Assembly: GCA_003820645.1 (NCBI GenBank)
Contig: RPOR01000013.1
Coordinates: 1 to 40,826, forward strand
Direction: 5' to 3'
DNA length: 40,826 nt
From: Betaproteobacteria bacterium
GTDB lineage: Bacteria > Pseudomonadota > Gammaproteobacteria > Burkholderiales > SG8-41
Part shown: positions 10,765 through 20,657 of the stretch, one piece after another
Position numbering within the stretch: the first letter of the stretch is position 1
How the letters are laid out: every line of letters begins with the position of its first letter
Notes under the pieces: generated by a model
The model's input: only the letters and a program-made list of their open reading frames with translations
Databases searched by the model: none
What the model was told of the DNA's origin: nothing
Program-made: the position numbers and the translations under genes

Positions 10765-11352
10765 ATGCCACAAATTAGCCAAGATACATTGATGCCCCTC
10801 GAAGCGTACGCCAGAGCGCGGCCGGAGTTCCGCGCCAAGGTGATGGCGCACAAGAAGGACCGCGCGATCCAGCTGGGCACGAACGTGACCCTGATTTTTG
10901 AGGATGAGCTCACCATACGTTACCAGGTGCAGGAAATGCTGCGCGCCGAGCGGATTTTCGAGGCAGCAGGCATCGTCGATGAACTCGAAGCCTACAATCC
11001 GCTGATTCCGGACGGCAGCAACTGGAAGGCCACAATGATGATTGAGTATCCCGATGAAAGCGAGCGTCGACACAAGCTCGCGCAGCTGATCGGGGTCGAG
11101 GATCGAGTCTGGGTTCAGGTGGAGGGCTGTGACCGCGTCTTTGCGATCGCCGACGAGGATCTCGAGCGCGAGAACGCCGAGAAAACCTCTTCGGTGCATT
11201 TTCTCCGCTTTGAACTGACGGCGGAGATGGTCTCTGCACTGCGCGGCGGTGCCACACTCGCCATGGGTATCGACCATCCGAACTACTCGGCCACGATAAC
11301 GCGCGTCGGTGATGTCACCCGTGCGTCGCTACTCGCGGATCTGGCGGCCTAG
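10765..11352 (+). CDS. DUF3501 family protein
   Basis: 195 aa soluble protein, recognised by PLEAYARARPEFRAKVMAHK near the start and RAIQLGTNVTLIFEDELTIR after it, both characteristic of DUF3501. No cysteine motif or catalytic signature is visible. The family is of unknown function and is repeatedly found behind an Fe-S oxidoreductase and rubrerythrin, as here. That argues for a shared job in peroxide or metal stress, which is inference from context only. The start at 10765 follows the oxidoreductase stop by 8 bp. Confidence 0.85.
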   Translation: MPQISQDTLMPLEAYARARPEFRAKVMAHKKDRAIQLGTNVTLIFEDELTIRYQVQEMLRAERIFEAAGIVDELEAYNPLIPDGSNWKATMMIEYPDESERRHKLAQLIGVEDRVWVQVEGCDRVFAIADEDLERENAEKTSSVHFLRFELTAEMVSALRGGATLAMGIDHPNYSATITRVGDVTRASLLADLAA

Positions 11353-11414
11353 TACAGCCGGTTCCATTCACGCACTGGCCCCGCGTTCGTCGTGCAGGCG
11401 GTACAATCCGCCGG

Positions 11415-11954
11415 ATGAAGAATATGCGCTTCCGGTTGAAATGCTGGGCGGCTGCCGGGGTGCTGGTGGCCGGTCCGGTTTTTGCGCAATGGGACGGCTG
11501 GGATTATGCGTTCGAACGCGAAATCAAACCTTGGGCTGAAATGCAGGTACAGATTCCTGCTTATCCCACGGACGATACATTGATACCGCTGGACGTCGGG
11601 TCGGCTACGTCCCACCGGTTTTTCATAGATGGAAAATCCGTATCGACGGGCAGCGACGGCGTGGTGCGGTATACGCTGGTGATCAAGACCGCCGGCGGGG
11701 CAACCAACGTGTCTTTCGAAGGTATCCGGTGCGAAACCCGGGAGCAACGATATTATGCCATCGGGAACCGTGACGGTACCTGGGTGCGTGCCCGTAATTC
11801 ACGGTGGCGGCGCATCGAATTCAAGGAGGTCAATGCCCATCACATCACATTCTACGGCGACTACGCATGCCGCGGGAAAGTCATGGTGGAGTCGGCCGAG
11901 CAGATTGTGCAGGCATTGCGCCGCGGCCCCTCACGGGATCAAAGCCGAGACTGA
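11415..11954 (+). CDS. CNP1-like family exported protein
   Basis: 179 aa with a signal peptide (CWAAAGVLVAGPVFAQ, cleavage after FAQ likely). The mature part matches the CNP1-like family of betaproteobacteria: WAEMQVQIPAYPTDDTLIPL, GVVRYTLVIKTAGGATNVSF and GIRCETREQRYYAIG. Its function is unknown and it probably acts in the periplasm. It faces proB convergently, a recurrent arrangement in this class. A TACAAT hexamer at 11402-11407, flanked by GGCGG/CCGCC, lies 7 bp before the ATG, so a leaderless or very short leader transcript is possible, although no good -35 is seen. An alternative in-frame ATG is at 11424. Confidence 0.85.
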   Translation: MKNMRFRLKCWAAAGVLVAGPVFAQWDGWDYAFEREIKPWAEMQVQIPAYPTDDTLIPLDVGSATSHRFFIDGKSVSTGSDGVVRYTLVIKTAGGATNVSFEGIRCETREQRYYAIGNRDGTWVRARNSRWRRIEFKEVNAHHITFYGDYACRGKVMVESAEQIVQALRRGPSRDQSRD

Positions 11955-11997
11955 TTTGCGGTACTGCGGCCGCAGCCCGGGCGAGCATTGCTGCAAT

Positions 11998-14235
<2,238 letters not shown>

Positions 14236-14253
14236 CAGCAAAACATGGGACGA

Positions 14254-14511
14254 TCAGGCGGGAACGACGCTCACGGTCTGGCGTTGCTGCGGGCCTTTTT
14301 CGGCAAACTGCACTCGCCCATCAACCTTGGCGAACAAGGTATGGTCGCGCCCGATGCCGACATTGTCGCCGGGGTGCATGCGGGTTCCGCGCTGGCGCAC
14401 GATGATGCTTCCTGCCGGAATCAGTTCACCACCGAAGCATTTGACGCCAAGGCGCTTTGATTGTGAGTCGCGCCCGTTACGGGAACTGCCGCCCGCTTTT
14501 TTATGTGCCAT
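14254..14511 (-). CDS. rpmA: 50S ribosomal protein L27
   Basis: 85 aa, the normal L27 length. It starts [20 protein letters not shown] with the flexible N-terminus that reaches the peptidyl-transferase centre, and continues [20 protein letters not shown]. It lies 12 bp downstream of rplU, as in nearly all bacteria. Confidence 0.98.
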   Translation of the reverse strand: MAHKKAGGSSRNGRDSQSKRLGVKCFGGELIPAGSIIVRQRGTRMHPGDNVGIGRDHTLFAKVDGRVQFAEKGPQQRQTVSVVPA

Positions 14512-14523
14512 TGTGTTCTCTCC

Positions 14524-14835
14524 TTAGCCTGCGATGCCGGTGATTTCGAGTTCGGTGAAGTTCTGCCGGTGCCCCTGGCTCTTGCGGTAATGCTTGCGCC
14601 GGCGCATTTTGAAAATGTTCACCTTGTCGCCGCGCCCTTGGGAAAGAACCTTGGCCTTGACTGCCGCACCGGACAGCAACGGAGTGCCGAGCTTGACGCT
14701 GCCGTCCTCGGCAATCATCAGAACCTGGTCAAGGGTGACTTCCGCCCCCACATCCACCGGCAATTGCTCGACCTTGATCTTAGTGCCAGCGCTGACGCGA
14801 TACTGTTTGCCGCCGGTCTTGACTACCGCATACAT
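14524..14835 (-). CDS. rplU: 50S ribosomal protein L21
   Basis: 103 aa, full length. It begins [20 protein letters not shown] and contains [20 protein letters not shown] near the C-terminus, the RNA-binding L21 signature. It is a structural protein of the large subunit and is first in the rplU-rpmA unit. A near-consensus promoter lies upstream at 14871-14899. Confidence 0.98.
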   Translation of the reverse strand: MYAVVKTGGKQYRVSAGTKIKVEQLPVDVGAEVTLDQVLMIAEDGSVKLGTPLLSGAAVKAKVLSQGRGDKVNIFKMRRRKHYRKSQGHRQNFTELEITGIAG

Positions 14836-14870
14836 GGAAACCTCTCAGCTCGAACCACGGAAAACCGCGA

Positions 14871-14899
14871 ATTATACAAGCTCACCGGAGATCAGTCAA
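14871..14899 (-). promoter_or_regulatory. strong sigma-70 promoter of rplU-rpmA
   Basis: Read on the minus strand: TTGACT (14899-14894), a 17-bp spacer, TATAAT (14876-14871). The -10 is perfect and the -35 is one base off consensus. It gives a leader of about 30 nt before rplU. Confidence 0.85.
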
Positions 14900-15036
14900 A
14901 ACTTCAGCGGTGCGTTATTCTGACAAATAGTTGAGCAGAATCAATGAATTGTAACAGCGTGCCGGACCTGAGTCGGCAACGGCGGCACGCGCAGTGTGCT
15001 GTGAAATTGCTATCATCCGGGTTTTTCGCCCGTCCA

Positions 15037-16005
15037 GTGTTTCTCGAAAACCTACGCCAATTGCTCGCAGCCGACATGCATGCCGTGGATCAGGTGATCC
15101 GCGAGCGCCTGCATTCGGAAGTGGTACTCATCCGCCAGGTGGCCGAGTACATCATCGGCGGTGGCGGCAAACGCCTGCGCCCGGCGCTGGTTTTATTGTC
15201 CGCGGGTGCGCTGGGCTATCGCGGATCTGCACACCATACGCTCGCAGCTGTTGTGGAATTCATCCATACGGCAACACTGCTCCATGACGACGTCGTCGAC
15301 GAATCGGCGCTGCGCCGCGGACGGCCCACGGCGAATACCCTGTTTGGCAATGCCGCATCGGTGCTGGTTGGCGACTTCGTCTACTCCCGCGCGTTTCAGA
15401 TGATGGTGAACGTTGACGACATTCGGGTGTTGCGGGTGCTGGCGGATGCGACCAACGTCATTGCCGAGGGCGAGGTCCTGCAGTTGATGAACTGCCGCAA
15501 CGCCGATATCGACGAAACGAGTTACCTGCAGGTCATTCGCTACAAAACGGCCAAGCTGTTCGAGGCTGCCGGGCGGCTGGGGGCGCTGCTGGCAGGGGCG
15601 CCGTCGGCAGCGGAGGAAGCGATGGCAGCCTACGGCAGCCACCTTGGCACAGCATTCCAGTTGATCGATGACGTACTGGACTACTCGGGCGACGCCGGGG
15701 TCATCGGCAAGAACATCGGCGACGACCTTGCGGAGGGCAAGGCGACATTGCCGTTGATCCGTGTCATGCATCACGGCACGCCAGAGGAGGCTGCGCTGGT
15801 GCGCCGTGCTGTGGCGTCCGGCGGACTTGACGATCTGGCAAGCGTGATGGCGGCGATCCGGCGTTCCGGGGCGCTGGACTACACACGCCGGCAGGCCGAG
15901 ACCGAAGTGGAGGCTGCGCGCGCAGCACTGGAATCCATTCCATCCACGCAGTTCCGGGATTCTTTGCTACAATTGGCACAGTTCGCGGTGACGCGGACGC
16001 ATTGA
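15037..16005 (+). CDS. ispB: octaprenyl diphosphate synthase
   Basis: 322 aa from the GTG at 15037. It is a trans-prenyltransferase with the first aspartate-rich motif in LLHDDVVDESALRRG (D84, D85, D88) and the second in QLIDDVLDYSGD, plus GGGGKRLRPALVLLSAGALG. It makes the polyprenyl tail of ubiquinone by chain elongation with isopentenyl diphosphate. The GTG is preferred because FLENLRQLLAADMHAVDQVI matches the family N-terminus; an ATG at 14944 would add 31 unrelated residues. TATCAT at 15011-15016 is a possible -10. Divergent from rplU, the standard arrangement. Confidence 0.94.
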   Translation: MFLENLRQLLAADMHAVDQVIRERLHSEVVLIRQVAEYIIGGGGKRLRPALVLLSAGALGYRGSAHHTLAAVVEFIHTATLLHDDVVDESALRRGRPTANTLFGNAASVLVGDFVYSRAFQMMVNVDDIRVLRVLADATNVIAEGEVLQLMNCRNADIDETSYLQVIRYKTAKLFEAAGRLGALLAGAPSAAEEAMAAYGSHLGTAFQLIDDVLDYSGDAGVIGKNIGDDLAEGKATLPLIRVMHHGTPEEAALVRRAVASGGLDDLASVMAAIRRSGALDYTRRQAETEVEAARAALESIPSTQFRDSLLQLAQFAVTRTH

Positions 16006-16008
16006 CGG

Positions 16009-16040
16009 AAGGGCACGTGCAACGTGCCCTTCTTGTTTGT
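16009..16040 (+). terminator. intrinsic terminator after ispB
   Basis: Perfect 10-bp stem AAGGGCACGT/ACGTGCCCTT with loop GCA, followed by CTTGTTTGT. It lies between the ispB stop and the tRNA gene. Confidence 0.8.
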
Positions 16041-16046
16041 GCCATT

Positions 16047-16123
<77 letters not shown>

Positions 16124-16262
16124 CGATTTTCTGGATGTCAGCCGGACCGTTCGGATCCGGGTGGTACGATGTTCCCGATTCCGGAGATTTAACGATGGCG
16201 GGCGCAACCGATGTCGACGAGAGCAGCGGACCTGCGGTCCGGGCGCTGGTAGCAGTCCGGCT

Positions 16263-16526
16263 CCGCTGACACCGCCGCAGCGGGCCGTAGTGGGCGATAC
16301 TGACCTCATGACGCGGCATATTCATGTGCCCGATGCCGTGATTGACGCCTTGCCGGGATTTTTCAGTCAGCGTGAGATCGTCGAACTGACCGCGACTTTC
16401 GGGGGCTACAATCTGCTGTCACGTTTTCTGGGGGCATTCGCCGCAGATCCGGCGTCGTTGCCGGTCTGGGACGCAAAAGCTGCAGGTTTACCGCCCGCGC
16501 ACCGCACGCATCCGGTTGTTCGGTAG
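16263..16526 (+). pseudogene. C-terminal remnant of a carboxymuconolactone-decarboxylase family protein
   Basis: The frame reads PLTPPQRAVVGDTDLMTRHI, then VPDAVIDALPGFFSQREIVE and LTATFGGYNLLSRFLGAF. This is the C-terminal helix pair of AhpD-like/CMD proteins (RERAVLAYTDAMTR and EREIVELT patterns in the family). The N-terminal half, including any CxxC site, is missing. Upstream of the match the frame runs into unrelated sequence joined to the tRNA region. An ATG at 16308 could still make a 72-aa peptide. The gene sits 140 bp after tRNA-Pro, so loss of its 5' half could reflect a past deletion or integration at the tRNA. Confidence 0.65.
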
Positions 16527-16537
16527 CTAAGGTATCA

Positions 16538-16768
16538 ATGGCCAAGATTCTGCTCATTGTTATCGCTGTAGCGGCAGCATTCTGGCTGCTGCGCAATCAT
16601 CGCCGGCGCGCAGACCGCGATGCGCAGTCACCGGCTGCCCCGCCGGCGGAGGACATGGTGGGCTGTGCACAATGCGGCGTGCATATGCCCCGCAAGGAGG
16701 CCCTCGAATCGGGACAGCGTTACTTCTGTTCGGGTGAACACGAGCGGGAATTTCGCGGTAAACACTGA
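16538..16768 (+). CDS. PP0621 family small membrane-anchored protein
   Basis: 76 aa. The N-terminal membrane helix (ILLIVIAVAAAFWLL) is followed by a basic stretch and a cytoplasmic metal-binding tail with C43-x2-C46 (GCAQCGVHMPR) and C64 with H68 (YFCSGEHER), a small zinc-finger-like arrangement. It matches the PP0621 family of unknown function, which is typically encoded directly before a PilS-type kinase, as here (9 bp gap). A role with the kinase is suggested only by context. Confidence 0.85.
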   Translation: MAKILLIVIAVAAAFWLLRNHRRRADRDAQSPAAPPAEDMVGCAQCGVHMPRKEALESGQRYFCSGEHEREFRGKH

Positions 16769-16777
16769 GCTTCCGCC

Positions 16778-18388
16778 TTGAATTCTGACGAACCGTCTCT
16801 TCAATCGGATTCCTGGAACGCGGAAGGCTGGCGCCGGCCTCCCGACGCGTACTGGCGCTCGCTGCAGTTGTTCAACGGTTACCGGACAGCCGCCGCATTG
16901 GTGCTGCTGATGGCAGTGGCCTTCTGGGGCGACACGCTGCAGTTCGGCTCGCGGGACATGCGCCTGTTCATGATCGGCGCCGCGAGTTATGCCGCTTTTG
17001 CGCTCGCGATGTTCGCAATCATCCATACGCGCGAGCATTTTACCTGGCAACTTGCGATCCAGGTCGGCGGCGACATCGGGTTTGTCGTGCTGCTGATGTA
17101 TGCCAGCGGCGGACTGTCGAGCGGGCTCGGTTTGTTGTTGCTGACATCGCTGGCGGCGGCGGGTCTGGTCAGCCGCGGCCAACTGACGCTGTTTTTCGCC
17201 GCAATCGCGACCATTGCGGTGCTGCTGGAGCATACCTACGAAATATTGCGGTTTTCGGAGGGCGGCGCGCAATACGCCCAGGTCGGCCTGTTGTCGATTG
17301 CCTATTTCGCGACCGCCTGGCTTGCGCATACCCTCGCCAGGCGTTCGCTGGCGAGCGAGCAGCTGGCCGCGCAGCGGGAGATCGATCTTGCGAATATGGC
17401 GCAGGTCAACCAGTTGGTCATCCAGGACATGGAGCACGGGGTAATCGTTGTCGACGGCGAGGGTATCGTCAGGCAGGTCAATACCGCGGCCGAGCGCATG
17501 ATCGGCGGTTTGCGCGGCGGTGGTGTAGTCGCTCTGAAAGATCGTGCACCGGCGCTGCATGCCCGTGTCGAACAGTGGCTGCGTGATCAGCAGGGTCGCG
17601 AAACGCCCGATGCGTTTGATCTTGGAGCGAACTTGCGCGCGAGGCTGGTGCCGGTTGCCCCGCGGCGCGGCGCTGGCGCAGTCATTTTTCTGGAGGACCT
17701 GGCGCGCATAAAGGCCGAGGCCAGGCAACTGAAGCTCGCAGCACTCGGTCGACTGACGGCGAACATTGCGCACGAAATCAGAAATCCGCTGGGTGCGATC
17801 AGCCATGCTGCCGAATTATTGCAGGAAGAGCCCGAGGTTTCGGCGGGAGCGCAACGGCTGACCACGATTATTCGCGACAATACGCGCCGCCTCGACCGGA
17901 TGGTCAACAACGTGCAGACGTTGAATCGCGGGGAGCGTGCCAAGCGCGAGCGTTTCCTGCTAGCACCTTACCTGCGCGCATTTGTCGAACAATTTGTTGC
18001 CACCGAAAAGCTCGCCGCCAATGTCATCGAACTCCACCTGGAGACGGATCCCCATGTCATGTTTGATCGCGATCACCTGAACCAGGTGTTGTGGAATCTG
18101 TGCCAGAACGCGCTGCGCCACTCGCACCGCGGCCCCGGCAGCATCCGCCTTCTGGTCGGGCGAGCCGGCCGCGGCAACGCGGTAAGATTGGAAGTTGTCG
18201 ATGATGGACCCGGACTGCCGCCGGAATCACGCAGCAAGGTGTTTGAGCCGTTTTTCACGACGTCGCCGGGCGGTACCGGGCTGGGGCTTTATTTGGCACG
18301 GGAAATCTGCGAAGCGAATGGCGCTATGCTTGAATATGTCGAGTCGCCTGGCGGCGCGCGGTTCGCAGTGACCTGCGCTGCAGGCTGA
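16778..18388 (+). CDS. pilS: two-component sensor histidine kinase, PilS type
   Basis: 536 aa from a TTG codon. The N-terminal ~190 residues contain six hydrophobic segments (for example TAAALVLLMAVAFWGDTL, DIGFVVLLMYASGG). A PAS-like region follows (MEHGVIVVDGEGIVRQVNTA). The H-box ANIAHEIRNPLGAISHAAEL has phospho-accepting H332. The ATPase domain shows NLCQNALRHS, VVDDGPGLP and GGTGLGLYLAREI. In the family it senses membrane state and phosphorylates PilR to control type IV pili. PilR follows 13 bp downstream. No pilin gene is in the window, so the target is inferred from homology. Confidence 0.9.
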   Translation: MNSDEPSLQSDSWNAEGWRRPPDAYWRSLQLFNGYRTAAALVLLMAVAFWGDTLQFGSRDMRLFMIGAASYAAFALAMFAIIHTREHFTWQLAIQVGGDIGFVVLLMYASGGLSSGLGLLLLTSLAAAGLVSRGQLTLFFAAIATIAVLLEHTYEILRFSEGGAQYAQVGLLSIAYFATAWLAHTLARRSLASEQLAAQREIDLANMAQVNQLVIQDMEHGVIVVDGEGIVRQVNTAAERMIGGLRGGGVVALKDRAPALHARVEQWLRDQQGRETPDAFDLGANLRARLVPVAPRRGAGAVIFLEDLARIKAEARQLKLAALGRLTANIAHEIRNPLGAISHAAELLQEEPEVSAGAQRLTTIIRDNTRRLDRMVNNVQTLNRGERAKRERFLLAPYLRAFVEQFVATEKLAANVIELHLETDPHVMFDRDHLNQVLWNLCQNALRHSHRGPGSIRLLVGRAGRGNAVRLEVVDDGPGLPPESRSKVFEPFFTTSPGGTGLGLYLAREICEANGAMLEYVESPGGARFAVTCAAG

Positions 18389-18401
18389 AGGGAGGAGGGG
18401 C

Positions 18402-19784
18402 GTGGCAACGGGACAGGTGCTGGTCGTCGATGACGAGGCGGATATCCGGGAGTTGCTCGGCATGACCTTGATCCGTATGGGCCTCGAGCCGCAGTGCGCG
18501 GGCAGTGTGTCCGAGGCCCTGTCGCTGCTCGGGCACACTACATTCGAGTTGTGCCTGACCGACATGCGACTGGTCGATGGTGATGGTCTGTCCATCGTCG
18601 AATACATCACCAGGAACCATCCCAGCCTGCCTGTCGCGGTGATTACTGCGCATGGCAGTGCCGAGAATGCGGTTGCTGCGCTCAAGGCTGGCGCATTTGA
18701 TTACCTCGGCAAGCCGGTGTCGCTCGACCAGTTGCGGGCGCTAGTGCGCGCCGCCCTCAAGCTGCCGCGTCCGGGGGACGAACACCGTGAGGCGGGTGAG
18801 GAAGCGCACTCGGCGCCCGGTGCGCCGCACCTGATCGGTGACTCGCCGCTGATGGCGCAGGCACGGCAGATGATCGACAAGCTGGCGCGCAGCCAGGCGC
18901 CAGTGCAGATCCGCGGCGAGTCCGGTTGCGGCAAGGAGCTGGCAGCCCGCCTGATACACCTCAACGGCGCGCGCCGCGACAGCCCTTTCCTGGCCGTCAA
19001 TTGCGGGGCAATACCGGAGAACCTGATGGAGTCGGAGTTTTTCGGGCACAAGAAGGGGGCATTTACCGGGGCGCTTGCGGATCATGACGGCTTTTTTCAG
19101 GCAGCCGATGGCGGCACGCTGTTTCTCGACGAGGTCGGCGATCTGCCGCTGTCGATGCAGGTGAAGCTGCTGCGTGCGATCCAGGAAAAGCGCGTGCGCA
19201 AGGTCGGTTCGACGAGCGAGGAGCCGGTCGATGTGCGCATCATCAGCGCAACGCACCGTCACCTCGCCGACGAGGTAAAGAGCGGGGCATTCCGGCAGGA
19301 CCTTTATTATCGGCTGAATGTGATCGAACTGCGCATGCCGTCGTTGCGAGAACTGCGCGACGATATTCCACGGCTGGCGGCGGCGATACTCATGCGGCAC
19401 GCTGTCGACGGACGCGTGCCCCGGTTGTCGGCGCCGGCGGAGGCCGCTTTGAAGGACTATCACTTCCCGGGCAATGTCCGCGAACTGGAGAACATACTGG
19501 AGCGCGCCGTGGCGCTGACCAGCGGGGACGAGATTGCGGTCGACGACCTGCAACTCTCGGACGCGCCTGCTGCAGAGCAGGCAGACGGCACAACGGCGGA
19601 CGTTGATGGCCTGCCTTTGCCCGAACGCCTTGAGATGATTGAACGCAAAGCGATACTTGAGGCGCTCGAACGGGCACGCTATAACCAGACGGCAGCCGCC
19701 AAGCTGCTGGGCATTTCCTTTCGTGCGCTGCGCTATCGCATACAGCGCCTCGGCATCAAGCAGGAACTCGATGCCAAGCCCTGA
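18402..19784 (+). CDS. pilR: sigma-54-dependent response regulator, PilR type
   Basis: 460 aa from a GTG preceded by a strong GGAGG. The receiver domain (1-120) has D10, D11, phospho-acceptor D54 (LTDMRL) and K104. The AAA+ domain has Walker A GESGCGKE (172-179), the sigma-54 contact loop GAFTGA (219-224), and Walker B GGTLFLDEVGDL. The C-terminal Fis-type helix-turn-helix is in RYNQTAAAKLLGISFRALRY. It activates sigma-54 promoters after phosphorylation by the upstream kinase. The R-finger region and DNA-binding domain are intact. Confidence 0.93.
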   Translation: MATGQVLVVDDEADIRELLGMTLIRMGLEPQCAGSVSEALSLLGHTTFELCLTDMRLVDGDGLSIVEYITRNHPSLPVAVITAHGSAENAVAALKAGAFDYLGKPVSLDQLRALVRAALKLPRPGDEHREAGEEAHSAPGAPHLIGDSPLMAQARQMIDKLARSQAPVQIRGESGCGKELAARLIHLNGARRDSPFLAVNCGAIPENLMESEFFGHKKGAFTGALADHDGFFQAADGGTLFLDEVGDLPLSMQVKLLRAIQEKRVRKVGSTSEEPVDVRIISATHRHLADEVKSGAFRQDLYYRLNVIELRMPSLRELRDDIPRLAAAILMRHAVDGRVPRLSAPAEAALKDYHFPGNVRELENILERAVALTSGDEIAVDDLQLSDAPAAEQADGTTADVDGLPLPERLEMIERKAILEALERARYNQTAAAKLLGISFRALRYRIQRLGIKQELDAKP

Positions 19785-19793
19785 CATGCGGGC

Positions 19794-20345
19794 ATGAACA
19801 TTGATGCTGCCGGGCTGGCCGATCAGGCCCTGTATATCCCTTCGCCGAACTGCGACGAACGCCCGCCGGACGCGGCGATCGAATTGCTGGTAATCCACAA
19901 CATCAGCCTGCCGCCGGGCGTATTCAGTGGCGAGGCGGTTGTCGACTTGTTCGTGAACCGGCTCGATCCGGCGGCGCATCCGTATTTCGGAACCATCGCC
20001 GGGTTGCGCGTATCCGCGCATTTTTTCATTCGCCGCGACGGCGCGCTGCTGCAATTCGTGCCCTGCGCACTGCGCGCCTGGCACGCCGGGCGGTCGGCAT
20101 GGTGCGGGCGTGAGCGCTGCAACGACTACTCGGTTGGCATCGAACTTGAGGGGGCGGATGATGTGGCATTCACCGATGCCCAATATGACCGTCTTGGCGC
20201 GCTGGCGCGCGCCCTGTACGCGCGTTATCCGATCATCGCCAGCGTCGGGCACTCCGACATCGCACCGGGACGTAAGACCGACCCCGGCGCCCGCTTCGAC
20301 TGGGAACGCTATCGTGCGGGCTTGAGGTCAAAAAAAAGAATTTAA
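19794..20345 (+). CDS. ampD: 1,6-anhydro-N-acetylmuramyl-L-alanine amidase
   Basis: 183 aa, cytoplasmic type without signal peptide. Zinc ligands fit H35 (LLVIHNISLPPG), H153 and D163 (GHSDIAPGRKTDPG), with the usual GIELEG glutamate and K161. It removes the peptide from anhydro-muropeptides imported during cell-wall recycling and so affects AmpR-type beta-lactamase induction where present. Its substrates are products of lytic transglycosylases such as the two in this window. It starts 9 bp after pilR, probably co-transcribed. Confidence 0.95.
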   Translation: MNIDAAGLADQALYIPSPNCDERPPDAAIELLVIHNISLPPGVFSGEAVVDLFVNRLDPAAHPYFGTIAGLRVSAHFFIRRDGALLQFVPCALRAWHAGRSAWCGRERCNDYSVGIELEGADDVAFTDAQYDRLGALARALYARYPIIASVGHSDIAPGRKTDPGARFDWERYRAGLRSKKRI

Positions 20346-20525
20346 AAACAAAAGCTTGTATAGCAATCGGGGTCTCAGTCTCGCGCCCCGGCCTGGCAAC
20401 CACCTTCCCCTTCCAACGCCTGCTCAATCTGCGTGGTGCTGCCTAATTTTTATGCAATTAATCCATTGCTTAACGTTGTTTCCTGCTGTTTCTCAAGAAC
20501 TTTTAAAAAAAGCGTCAAAAAGCTA

Positions 20526-20554
20526 TTGCAGATTGAATATGCGGCCACTAGAAT
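20526..20554 (+). promoter_or_regulatory. predicted promoter of nrdA
   Basis: TTGCAG (20526-20531), 17-bp spacer, TAGAAT (20549-20554). The -10 lies inside the first NrdR-type box. The rest of the ampD-nrdA gap (20346-20525) is AT-rich, and I see no gene in it. Confidence 0.7.
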
Positions 20555-20591
20555 TGGGCGCAAATAACGCGTAAACCACAATATATAGTGG
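20545..20591. promoter_or_regulatory. pair of NrdR boxes upstream of nrdA
   Basis: The box at 20576-20591, CCACAATATATAGTGG, is a palindrome close to the NrdR consensus. A weaker box starts at 20545 (CCACTAGAATTGGGCG), exactly 31 bp earlier, the three-turn spacing typical of NrdR operators. NrdR represses ribonucleotide reductase genes when dATP is plentiful. The nrdR gene is not in the window. Confidence 0.75.
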
Positions 20592-20657
20592 TTGGTGGAC
20601 CGGGAGCCTGTCTCTCTCGGGAAATCAGGAAACCTAAAAAAATCAAGGAGTAATGAA

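Noticed and set aside
18741-20252. A 503-codon minus-strand frame across pilR and ampD
   Set aside because: It runs antisense to two well-supported genes and crosses their boundary.
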